64,000 nt of DNA from positions 62,001 to 126,000 of the forward strand of contig CALFEQ010000180.1 of NCBI GenBank assembly GCA_937949945.1, in the 5' to 3' direction. Source of the DNA: an uncultured Myxococcales bacterium (GTDB lineage: Bacteria; Myxococcota_A; Polyangia; Polyangiales; Polyangiaceae). The notes under the pieces were generated by a model that saw nothing but the letters and a program-made list of their open reading frames with translations, was not told the origin of the DNA and did not search any database. Within the stretch, counting starts at the first letter, position 1, and each line of letters starts with the position of its first letter. The translations under genes and the position numbers were made by a program. Positions 24,184-32,173 of this stretch are shown here, one piece after another.

Positions 24184-25458
24184 ATGCTCGAATACGTCGA
24201 CGTCTCGCGAGATCCCTCGGCTCGGGCGCGCTCAGGGGTCGACGATGCACAGATGGCGGAGGCTCGTGCCCTCGGCTTCGAGCTCACGGGGTGGATCGCC
24301 AGCGTGTTCCGGTCTCACGCGATGGTGAGCGCAGTGTTCGCTCACCGCAGCGGCCGCATGCTCGTCGAGCTCACCCGGGACCTGTTCGACGAGGTCACCT
24401 TCAAGACGCTGTTCGAAGACGGCACCATCGTCGCGACCAACAGCAAGCCTCCGGAGAAGCACTGGCGAAGGATCCGCCACGGCATCTTCCCGCCGGCACG
24501 GCACCGGATCGACTTCGCCGTCTTCGAGCTCCGCTCGATCGCCGAGCTCGCGACGCATCACGAGGCGCGCGTTCGGGCGTACGAAGAGCTCGGGCACAGG
24601 CCGCTGCGCTGGCACGACCGGCGGACGGCGCTGGCGATCAAGAAGCGCTGGCGCGAGGTCTCGGCTCCACGAATGCGGAGGCAGCTCGCCATCGCGATGG
24701 CGATCGGGATCGCCGTCTGCGCGCTCGCGCTCGTCGCCGGGTTCGGCGCGCCGCACCTCCTTCCGAAAGAGCTCGCGATGATCGCCGGGGCGATCCTCAC
24801 GCTGGGTGCCTTCGGCGCGGTGCCCGCCGGCTACGTCGCGCTCGTCCTCTCTCTCCGACACGTCGCGCCCGTCCTCGCGAGGAATGCGCCTGCCCCGCCT
24901 CCGAGGCCCGCGACCGAGCTGCTCGCGCTCGCCGACACGGTGAAGCAGGGTCTACTGCCGCCCGAGGCGACTTCACGGCCGTCCGTCGTCGTGACGAGCG
25001 CGCCGCACATCGATCCCGCGGAGCTCGCCCGCATGCAGCGGGTCGATCTCGGGATCGCCATCGTGGACGCTCTCGCTATGCCGGTGCTCGCGCTCGGCGG
25101 GCTGTTCGCGCGCGGCGAGGTGGGCGCGCTCGTCGCGGTCGGCGCGGTGTTCGTCCTCGACGGCGTGCTGCTCATGACGCTCCGAACGACACGCGGTGAC
25201 CTCCTCCGAGCGCTCCTCGTCCCGAAGCTCGTCGACGGCGGCGCCTGCGCCGGACGCGCATGCGCGCTGAACGGACGGTGGCTCGGATGCGTATGGGTGG
25301 TTCTCGGCGCGCTCTGCCTCGTCGGCGCGCACGAGACGCTCGCAGCTCCGTCCGAGCCCATCGAGCCGGGCGTCCTCGTTCAGTGGCTCGTGATCGTCGC
25401 CTTCCTCGTCTTCATGGCGATCTCTCGCACGCGTAGCCGCCATCGGCGCTTCGCGTGA
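24184..25458 (+). CDS. Multi-pass membrane protein of unknown function
   Basis: A 424-residue protein. The first 165 residues are soluble and alpha/beta-like (ELTRDLFDEVTFKTLFEDGTIVATN). Six or seven hydrophobic helices follow: roughly residues 165-190, 195-230, 295-325, 350-370 and 390-415. The long cytoplasmic loops are Arg-rich. I do not recognise the family. The ATG at 24184 is chosen because an earlier open frame has no ribosome site and reads into unrelated sequence. It is convergent with the carboxylic acid reductase gene and stops next to its end. Confidence 0.6.
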   Translation: MLEYVDVSRDPSARARSGVDDAQMAEARALGFELTGWIASVFRSHAMVSAVFAHRSGRMLVELTRDLFDEVTFKTLFEDGTIVATNSKPPEKHWRRIRHGIFPPARHRIDFAVFELRSIAELATHHEARVRAYEELGHRPLRWHDRRTALAIKKRWREVSAPRMRRQLAIAMAIGIAVCALALVAGFGAPHLLPKELAMIAGAILTLGAFGAVPAGYVALVLSLRHVAPVLARNAPAPPPRPATELLALADTVKQGLLPPEATSRPSVVVTSAPHIDPAELARMQRVDLGIAIVDALAMPVLALGGLFARGEVGALVAVGAVFVLDGVLLMTLRTTRGDLLRALLVPKLVDGGACAGRACALNGRWLGCVWVVLGALCLVGAHETLAAPSEPIEPGVLVQWLVIVAFLVFMAISRTRSRHRRFA

Positions 25459-28400
25459 TCAGCTCGCCTTCCGGAGCGGCGGGTCGATCACGTCGAGGAA
25501 CGCGAGATCGTCGAGGTACTTGTGGACGAGCGCTTCGCTGACGTGCGGGAGCTCCGCGAGCTCCTCCGAGATCGCGCGGAGGGCGCCCACGAAACGCGAG
25601 CCGTCGACCCGAGGCTCGTGCTCGCCCCGAGGGTGCGCCCATGCGTGGAGGAGCGCGAGCGGAGAGTGGCGACGCCGGGGCTCGCTCAGACCCGAGAGGC
25701 GCTCGCGGAAGATCCGGTACCACGCGTCGTAGTCGGCGATCCGCGCCACGCGATACCCGGCGGAGCGGATCCAGCTCACGATGGTGTCGAGGGTGATGCC
25801 GTCGTCGCGGTGCGGATTGCACACGTGGAACGTCTCGAAGCCGAGGCCGCGCGAGCGATGCACCGAGAGCGCCGCGATCGACCGCGCGACGACGTCCACC
25901 GGCTCGCCGTCGAAGTGCCTCGCCTGGCTCGGCGCGCCGGGCGCGTAGAACGAACGAGGCGCGACGCCCGTGTAGACGATCCCGGCCAGCAGCCGCGTGA
26001 AGAAGTCCGGCACGTTCACCTGCCCGCGGTAGCGGCCGTGCGCCATGATGTCGGTCGGCCGGAAAACGGTGACGGGTAGCCCCAGCTTCTCGGCGGCGTC
26101 CCGGAGGAGGAGCTCGCTCGCCCACTTCGTTCCCGTGTAGCCGGCGGCGTAACGACCCTCCGTCGGGCGCTCGGCGACGAGGGCGCGCAGGTCCTCGTCC
26201 TCCTGCACGGGGGTGCTCCTCTCCAGGCCGGCGAGCACGCCGATCGTGGAGACGTACGCGATCGACTTCGCGCGACCGGCGAGCGCGAGCCGCATCGCCT
26301 CGACGGTGCCGAGCACGTTGGGCTCGAAGAGCTGCTCGTAACCGAGCGCGTGGTTCACGAGCGCGCCGTTGTGGACGACGAGGTCGACCTCGCTTTCGAC
26401 ACGCTCCCACGCCTCGTCGGACAGCCCGAGGCGCGGCTTCATGAGGTCGCCCGCGAGCACGACGAGCCGTCCGTCGGCCGAAGCCTCCGCGAACCTCGCC
26501 GCGAGCGTCGGATCGGTTCGGTACGTGCTCGCGAGCCGCTCGTACGCCGCGGCGTCGCTCGGCGCGCGCACGAGCGCGTAGAGCCTCGCGCCCTCCCCTC
26601 GCGTCGGACCCGCCAGGCGCTCGAGGAGCTCGAGCGCGAGGAAGCGCCCGAGAAAGCCGTTCGCGCCGGTGAGGAACGCGACCTCCGCGCGCGGCGAAAG
26701 CTCGCGCCGCGGGAGGGCCTTCGCCCGTTCGATCTCGTCGGGCGCGAGGAAGGCTTCGATGCGGACGTCGTCGGCGCGGACGGCCTTGGCGCCGACCCCG
26801 TGCACGTCCTCGAACCGGACCGGCCGGCGCGCCCTCTGTACGAGCGCACGCTCGACGTGCTGCGCGACGGAGCGGACGCTGCTCGTCGGATCGAGCAAGA
26901 CGCCGATCGGGACGCGGACGCCGCAGAGGTCGTGGATGAGCGCCTCGAGGCCGACGGCGCTCAGCGAGTCGCCGCCGAGCTGCACGAAGCTACGTTCCGC
27001 CTGCGACGCGTCGATGTCCGGGACGCCGACGATCGCGGCCATCGCCTTCCTCACCTTCTCGTCGATCGAGCGCGCGCGATCGCCCGCGAGACCGTGGAGC
27101 TCCTCGACCTGCACGCGCTCGATCGCCTCGTACAGCGCCTCGAGCCGCTCGCCGTACCGAGCACGGAGCTTCGCGCGCGCCGGCTTCTTGCTCTCGGTGA
27201 GGAGGCCATTTTCGGCCGTGAACGGCTCGCGCTCGATCACGAAATCGCGCGGCACCTCGTACCCGTGGAGGCGCTCCTCCCGACCGATGCGGAGGAGCTC
27301 GCTTCGCACGAGCTGCTTCAGCGACGCGTCGTCGACGTCTCCGAGGTGGGCGCGCGCCGCGTCGAGGTCGGGCACGACGACCGCGAGGAGGTAGGACCGA
27401 ACGCCGCTCCCGTAGAGGTACACCTGGCGGATGAAGGGGCTGCGCGACGCGAAGAGCCCCTCGAGCCGCGACGTCGCGACGAACTCACCCTGCGCGAGCT
27501 TGAGGACGTTCTTCGCGCGGTCGATCCAGACGATGCGATCGGGCCCGCGTTGCTCGACGATGTCTCCCGTGTGGAGGAACCCCTCCTCGTCGATGACGGC
27601 CTTCGTCGCCTCGTCGTTCGCGTAATAGCCGGGCGTGAGCGACGGCGACTTCACGAGGAGCTCTCCCCGCGGATACGGCGCGTCCGTCGTGCGATAGCCG
27701 AGCTCCGGAACGTCGATGATGCGCCACTCGACGTCCGGGTGGATGTGTCCGTTGCACGCGATCGAGCCGACCTCCGTCGACCCGTATGCGTCGAGGACCG
27801 GCACCTCGAAGCACCGCTTCAAGAAGGAGATCACCTCCGGCGGCGTCGGTGCCGTGCCGACCGTGAGGCGGAGCAGCCGATCGCCGAGGAACGATCCCCG
27901 CATCCATTCCATGACCTGCTCGCCGACGCGCTCCCGGTCGGCCTCGTCGTGCACGTCGCGCGAGCGGCGGAGGACCTCGCTCTGGAAGCGGTGGTAGATG
28001 GTCTCGGAGACGCGCGGCGCGAGGAAGAGCGCGGTCGGACGCGCGAGCTGGATGTCTTCGAAGAGCGTCGACATGTCGCTCTTCGCGACGAAGCAGGTCA
28101 GGCCTCCGCGCAGGATCGACTGCATCACGCCGAAGCGCCCCGCGCCGTGGTTGAGCGGCATGTAGCCGACGGTGACGAGCGGAACGCCCCGTAGATCGCC
28201 GGCGAGCCGACTCCGCGATCCCATGTGGAGCTGCCGGAGGAGCAGCCTCTCGGGCACCATGACGCCCTTCGGCGTGCCGGTGGAGCCCGACGTGTAATAG
28301 AGCGTCATCAGCGGGTCCGGCTCCCCGCGCGACGCGGGAAGGACCTTCGGCAGGATGCCTTCGCGTCCGACGGCTTCCACGTCGCGCATGCGATGGACGG

Positions 28401-29043
28401 CCAGCGCGGGTTCGTGAGACGCCGTCTTCGGCCCCGCGCCGTCGGGCAGGTCCATCACGACGATGCCCCGCACGGACGGGCACCGCGGAACGACTTGCGC
28501 GATCGCGTCGAGCACCTCGACGCTGCAGACCACGCAAGAGGGCCGCGTCTCGCGGAGGATCTGCTCGAGGTCGCCGGGGCTCATTCCCGTCTGGAGCGGC
28601 ACGGACACGGCCGCGAGGTACGTGCAGGCGAGATCCGCGACGACCCAATCGACGCTCCCGAAACCGCAGATGCCGACGAAGTCTCCCGTGCGCACGAGGC
28701 CGGCGCGCACGAGGCCGCTCGCGAACGCACACGTCCGGCTCCACACCTCGCGATACGTCACCGTCTGGAAGCCCGGCGAAAGGTGCCGGTCGGCGCCGGC
28801 GATCGCGACCGCTCGCTCGCCGAAGCATGCGCGATCGGCGTAGAGGTCGAAGGCCGTCTCGAGCGTCTCGATCGCCGTCGTGCGACTTCGAACGACCTCG
28901 AGCGCCTCGTCGGACGGCATGGCGCCCTGGAGCTCGCGATCGCCCGCCAGCATTCGGCGCAGGCGCTCGGACGAACGGAGGAGCAGCTCGTCCGTGCGAG
29001 GCTCCTCCGCTCGGGATCCGGTGCTCGCTCCGATCGCCGCCAT
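25459..29043 (-). CDS. car: Carboxylic acid reductase (A-T-R)
   Basis: A 1194-residue carboxylic acid reductase that makes an aldehyde from a carboxylate with ATP and NADPH. The adenylation domain (about residues 60-620) has the YTSGSTGTPKG loop (250-260), YGSTEVGS and the GDIVE region. The peptidyl carrier has LGGDSLSA, with Ser693 as the phosphopantetheine site. The reductase domain starts TGANGFLGRF (792-801) and has the short-chain Tyr-x3-Lys as GYTGTK (about residue 1000). The length fits bacterial CARs, and all three domains are complete. It needs a phosphopantetheinyl transferase, absent from this window. Substrate is unpredictable. It is flanked by a membrane gene and a lipoprotein operon, without a pathway context. 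Confidence 0.93.
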   Translation of the reverse strand: MAAIGASTGSRAEEPRTDELLLRSSERLRRMLAGDRELQGAMPSDEALEVVRSRTTAIETLETAFDLYADRACFGERAVAIAGADRHLSPGFQTVTYREVWSRTCAFASGLVRAGLVRTGDFVGICGFGSVDWVVADLACTYLAAVSVPLQTGMSPGDLEQILRETRPSCVVCSVEVLDAIAQVVPRCPSVRGIVVMDLPDGAGPKTASHEPALAVHRMRDVEAVGREGILPKVLPASRGEPDPLMTLYYTSGSTGTPKGVMVPERLLLRQLHMGSRSRLAGDLRGVPLVTVGYMPLNHGAGRFGVMQSILRGGLTCFVAKSDMSTLFEDIQLARPTALFLAPRVSETIYHRFQSEVLRRSRDVHDEADRERVGEQVMEWMRGSFLGDRLLRLTVGTAPTPPEVISFLKRCFEVPVLDAYGSTEVGSIACNGHIHPDVEWRIIDVPELGYRTTDAPYPRGELLVKSPSLTPGYYANDEATKAVIDEEGFLHTGDIVEQRGPDRIVWIDRAKNVLKLAQGEFVATSRLEGLFASRSPFIRQVYLYGSGVRSYLLAVVVPDLDAARAHLGDVDDASLKQLVRSELLRIGREERLHGYEVPRDFVIEREPFTAENGLLTESKKPARAKLRARYGERLEALYEAIERVQVEELHGLAGDRARSIDEKVRKAMAAIVGVPDIDASQAERSFVQLGGDSLSAVGLEALIHDLCGVRVPIGVLLDPTSSVRSVAQHVERALVQRARRPVRFEDVHGVGAKAVRADDVRIEAFLAPDEIERAKALPRRELSPRAEVAFLTGANGFLGRFLALELLERLAGPTRGEGARLYALVRAPSDAAAYERLASTYRTDPTLAARFAEASADGRLVVLAGDLMKPRLGLSDEAWERVESEVDLVVHNGALVNHALGYEQLFEPNVLGTVEAMRLALAGRAKSIAYVSTIGVLAGLERSTPVQEDEDLRALVAERPTEGRYAAGYTGTKWASELLLRDAAEKLGLPVTVFRPTDIMAHGRYRGQVNVPDFFTRLLAGIVYTGVAPRSFYAPGAPSQARHFDGEPVDVVARSIAALSVHRSRGLGFETFHVCNPHRDDGITLDTIVSWIRSAGYRVARIADYDAWYRIFRERLSGLSEPRRRHSPLALLHAWAHPRGEHEPRVDGSRFVGALRAISEELAELPHVSEALVHKYLDDLAFLDVIDPPLRKAS

Positions 29044-29097
29044 CGCCGGATCCCTAGGCCGGAGCGCACCACGATCAAGCTGACGTGGAGCGTGTCG

Positions 29098-30012
29098 TCA
29101 GAACCTCCCTTCGAGCGAAAGGCTCGCGCCTCGAGGAGTCACGACCGGAACTGCGGCGACGCGGTGCGATCGGTGCGCATCCTCGCGAGGCGTGCCCGTG
29201 ACGAGCACGACGAGGCCGGCCACGAGCGTCGTCGCGCCCACGGCAGAGGCGATCATCGAGGCGGCGGCGGTCGTCCGCTCTCGCTCCGCAGCGTCGAGCG
29301 CTCGAGCGTCGCACGTCATGCCGGAACAGTGCGCGCGCACGTCCGCCTTCGCGTCGAGGTGCATCAGTCCGGCGACCGCACCGGTCGTGAGCCCGGCGAT
29401 GCCCGTGCCGACGAGCACCCAACCGAGCGTCGAAGAGCCGCGCTGTTCGCTCGTCGGCGTGGGCGCGACGGCCGGGGTTCCGGCGTCGCTCGGCGGCGGA
29501 GCGACCGACGCGGGAGCAGCGGCCGGCTCGGGCGACGCCGGAGCCGCGGGGGCCGACGCGGGAGCGACACGCGCAGCCGGAGCGACGGGCGACGCCGGAG
29601 CCGTGGACGGAGCAGGCGGAGACGGAGGCGTGGAGACGGGTCGAGACGATGCCGTGTTCGCGAGCGGCGGCGTGCACGAGGTCATGCCCGCGCACGCCAC
29701 GACCTCGGCGGGCGCCGGGCTCCATGCGCCCCTCCAGAACGGGGGCCTCTCGGAGCATCGAAACTCCTTCGCCACGGGCTTCTCGTCCACGACGCGCACG
29801 AGCACGAACACCGCTCCGGGCGCGACCAGGTGCGGGCCCCCTTCGCGCAGCCCGAGGTAGGCGCAGCGATCGTGGAGGAACGCGTCGCCGGCGTCGTCGA
29901 CCACGTGCAGCTTCGCGTCGTCGGCCGCCGCGCCGTCGGCGAGCGCATCGCGCCCGAAGAAGAGGCCCGCGAGCGCGAGCGACAGAGAGACGAGGAACGC
30001 TCCGCGCTTCAT
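29098..30012 (-). CDS. Exported protein with Ala/Pro linker and C-terminal two-helix module
   Basis: A 304-residue protein with a signal peptide (about 1-24, FGRDALADG), a small N-terminal domain with two cysteines (DRCAYLGLREGG and EFRCSERPPFWRG), a long Ala/Pro/Ser-rich linker (about 105-185), and a C-terminal pair of membrane helices flanking HCSGMTCDARALDAAERE. The same arrangement of helix, Cys-x4-5-Cys loop and helix occurs in the TPR protein at 13747. It ends a three-gene operon; the ATG at 30012 overlaps the previous stop (ATGA). Confidence 0.68.
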   Translation of the reverse strand: MKRGAFLVSLSLALAGLFFGRDALADGAAADDAKLHVVDDAGDAFLHDRCAYLGLREGGPHLVAPGAVFVLVRVVDEKPVAKEFRCSERPPFWRGAWSPAPAEVVACAGMTSCTPPLANTASSRPVSTPPSPPAPSTAPASPVAPAARVAPASAPAAPASPEPAAAPASVAPPPSDAGTPAVAPTPTSEQRGSSTLGWVLVGTGIAGLTTGAVAGLMHLDAKADVRAHCSGMTCDARALDAAERERTTAAASMIASAVGATTLVAGLVVLVTGTPREDAHRSHRVAAVPVVTPRGASLSLEGRF

Positions 30013-30539
30013 CGAACCGCCTCCAGGTTGTCCATGCGAACGCCCCAGTACGACGCGAGCCGCGCGCCGCGCGCGGATGCGACAGGGCGCACCTTCACGA
30101 TGTCGCCCTCGACGACGATCTCCATGCACCCGGGCCAGAACGGGATGGCCGTGAAGAGCGCCATCCAGTCGGCCCCGCAGTGGCGGGTCATGACGCGGAG
30201 GTTGACGACGGCGTCGCCGCCCGCGGCCGCCGTCTGTCGGTTGACGGCATCGGAGATCTCGGTGCGAGGCGTGAGCTCGACGGCCGAGTAGAGCATCCCC
30301 CAAGCGGTCGCCTCGTGCTTCAGGGTCCCGACCTTCGCCATGCGCTCGTGCGGGACGAGGCTCCCGTCGGCGTCGCGCACCGCGCGCGAGAGCGAGATCG
30401 GGTACGCCGCTCGATCGGCGACGAGCTGCGTGCGCGCGCCGGCGCAGCCGGTCGCCCCGAGCGCGAGGACGACGGTGCTCACCGTCGAGAGGAAGCGCGT
30501 GATGCGACGCCCGAGCGAAAAGGAGCGATCAGCGCGCAT
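30009..30539 (-). CDS. TRL-like lipoprotein
   Basis: A 176-residue lipoprotein with signal LSTVVLALGATGC. The mature part has WGMLYSAVELTPRTEISDAVNRQTAAAGGDAVVNLRV, then GCMEIVVEGDIVKVRP. The pattern of a conserved Trp, ISDxVN, AGGDAVVN and a GC...VEGDxVKV end resembles TRL-like and related small lipoproteins. Function unknown. The ATG at 30539 overlaps the previous gene by 11 nt, consistent with coupled translation. Confidence 0.7.
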   Translation of the reverse strand: MRADRSFSLGRRITRFLSTVSTVVLALGATGCAGARTQLVADRAAYPISLSRAVRDADGSLVPHERMAKVGTLKHEATAWGMLYSAVELTPRTEISDAVNRQTAAAGGDAVVNLRVMTRHCGADWMALFTAIPFWPGCMEIVVEGDIVKVRPVASARGARLASYWGVRMDNLEAVR

Positions 30540-30960
30540 GGGCCACCTCCACCACGCGGCCGTCGACCGCGATCGTCCGATCGGCCGACGCGACGCCCGA
30601 ACCGATGAGCACCCACCCGCTGACGCGAAGCTCGTCGATGCGCACGTCGCGATCGGCGCGGCCCTCGGTGGCCCGCAGCACGCGCTCGGAGAGCTCGTTG
30701 CTGCCGGTGGTGAGCACAAACGTCCGGGTGGTCGTCACCTCGATGTCGCCGATCTGCTCCGTCTCCCGAGAGACGCTCGCGTAGTCGATCGCGACAGCGC
30801 TGACCTTCCCGACCACGACCTCCCCGCCGGCCCGATGACCGCCCACGCGGTCGATCGGCCCGAGGGTCACCGGGTTCGGCAGGTTCGGAGCCTCGAGGGT
30901 CGTGTAGCTGCACCCTACCGACAGGAGCGGCAGGAACGTGAGCACCGTCGTCCAACGCAT
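30529..30960 (-). CDS. Small lipoprotein of unknown function
   Basis: A 143-residue lipoprotein with signal VLTFLPLLSVGC, first gene of a three-gene operon (30960 to 29098) in which each start overlaps the preceding stop. The mature part is beta-rich with EVVVGKVSAVAIDYASVSRE and VRIDELRVSGWVLIG. It resembles the TRL-like neighbour in size and style. An in-frame GTG at 30966 is an alternative start. The leader contains an A-rich tract (minus-strand A7 near 31014-31020). Confidence 0.65.
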   Translation of the reverse strand: MRWTTVLTFLPLLSVGCSYTTLEAPNLPNPVTLGPIDRVGGHRAGGEVVVGKVSAVAIDYASVSRETEQIGDIEVTTTRTFVLTTGSNELSERVLRATEGRADRDVRIDELRVSGWVLIGSGVASADRTIAVDGRVVEVAHAR

Positions 30961-31038
30961 GCCCACTCGTTCGGCCGCGGAGCCGACCGGTTGCGTACAT
31001 TCGTACGGGCGACTCTTTTTTTCCGCCCCGGGCGCCGG

Positions 31039-31878
31039 CTAGACGATCTGCTTGGCGATCTGCTTCGCCTCGTCGCGCTCCTTGAGCGACTCGAGGATGA
31101 TCACGGCGGTCTCCTCGATGGCGCGGCCGGTGACGTCGATGACGGGCCAGCTCGGGTGCTGCGCGAAGATCTGGTTCGCGTACTCGAGCTCCGCCTTGAC
31201 CTGGTCCTTCAGGCCGTAGCTCGCGTCGACGCTCATGCCGAGCTGCTTGAGGCGCGCCTTGCGGATCTCGACGAGAGGCTCGAGGCCGATCGTCAGGCCG
31301 ACGATGCGGTCCTGGTTGGCCTCCTCGAGCTCCGGCGGCACCGGGACTCCGAGGACGAGCGGGAGGTTCGCGACCTTGAGGCCGCGCTGTGCGAGCAACG
31401 TCGACAGCGGCGTCTTCGACGTGCGGCTGACGCCGACGAGGACGAGGTCGGCCTTCTTGAAGTTGCGCGGCTCCTTGCCGTCGTCGCTCTTGACCGTGAA
31501 CTCGACGGCTTCGATGCGGCGGAAGTACTCGTCGGAGAGCGGGAGCATCCCGCTCGGCATGTTGATGGGCTGCCGATCGAGGTAGACGGAGAGCTTGCCG
31601 ATCAGCGAGCCGATGAGATCGAGCGCCTCGACGCGGAGCTCGTAGCTCGACGCGTGGATGAACTCCCGGAGCTCAGGGCTCACGACGGTGAACACGACGA
31701 GCGCCCCCTCCCGCGCCGCACGCTCGAGGATCGGCCGAGCGGCCTCCTTCGTGCGCACCCGCGTATGGAGGCGGATCTGCGCTCCCGAGTGCGGGAACTG
31801 CAGCATCGCCGCCCGCACGACCTTCTCTGCGGTCTCTCCAGTGGAGTCGGAGAGGACGTCGATCCGCTTGGCGTCCAC
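31039..31878 (-). CDS. ppsR: PEP synthase / PPDK regulatory protein (DUF299)
   Basis: A 279-residue bifunctional kinase-pyrophosphorylase. The start DVLSDSTGETAEKVVRAA and the P-loop GVSRTSKTPLSTLLA are diagnostic, as are NLPLVLGVPVPPEL and GLTIGLEPLVEIRK. The protein uses ADP to phosphorylate, and phosphate to dephosphorylate, phosphoenolpyruvate synthase or pyruvate,phosphate dikinase, switching gluconeogenic flux. Neither target enzyme is in this window. The C-terminus VIDVTGRAIEETAVIILE is family-typical. The start is a GTG at 31878, 10 nt after a TAGAAA element, without a ribosome site. Which of the two targets it modifies cannot be told. Confidence 0.93.
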   Translation of the reverse strand: MDAKRIDVLSDSTGETAEKVVRAAMLQFPHSGAQIRLHTRVRTKEAARPILERAAREGALVVFTVVSPELREFIHASSYELRVEALDLIGSLIGKLSVYLDRQPINMPSGMLPLSDEYFRRIEAVEFTVKSDDGKEPRNFKKADLVLVGVSRTSKTPLSTLLAQRGLKVANLPLVLGVPVPPELEEANQDRIVGLTIGLEPLVEIRKARLKQLGMSVDASYGLKDQVKAELEYANQIFAQHPSWPVIDVTGRAIEETAVIILESLKERDEAKQIAKQIV

Positions 31879-31983
31879 GAAGTGTGTTTTCTACCACGCC
31901 AAGACCCCACAAGGGAGGACGGCAGCGCCAGAAAACCGCGCTGGAGCAGAAAATCGGCGACGCGCCCGTCTCCAAGGCGTCAC

Positions 31984-32016
31984 CTAGGTCACCTTTTCAG
32001 CCCGTGAGCTAGGTCA
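31984..32016. promoter_or_regulatory. Repeated CTAGGTCA motif in divergent intergenic region
   Basis: CTAGGTCA occurs at 31984-31991 and again at 32009-32016, 25 bp apart. The second lies in the dyad TGAGCTAGGTCA (arms TGA/TCA around CTAG), and the first in GTCACCTAGGTCAC. Two near-palindromic copies between divergent genes (ends 31878 and 32174) suggest a regulator site. No family matched. Confidence 0.38.
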
Positions 32017-32173
32017 TGATGGACCCAGGGGTGGATCGCCCGTGCACCGGCGGCGCTCGAAACCGCCTGGGTTCCATGAGGGTTGTTGGCCTCGGCCCTC
32101 CGATCTCGTGAGCACGAAAGATGCATCACCGCTGTTCGCTGACGCCCGGGATGCGGGTGGACGGCAAACCGAC

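Noticed and set aside
31000..31022. CGTAC-ATTC-GTACG hairpin followed by a run of seven T
   Set aside because: It looks like a Rho-independent terminator on the plus strand, but no plus-strand gene lies upstream; the nearby genes are on the minus strand. The T run may instead be an A-tract upstream of the 30960 gene.
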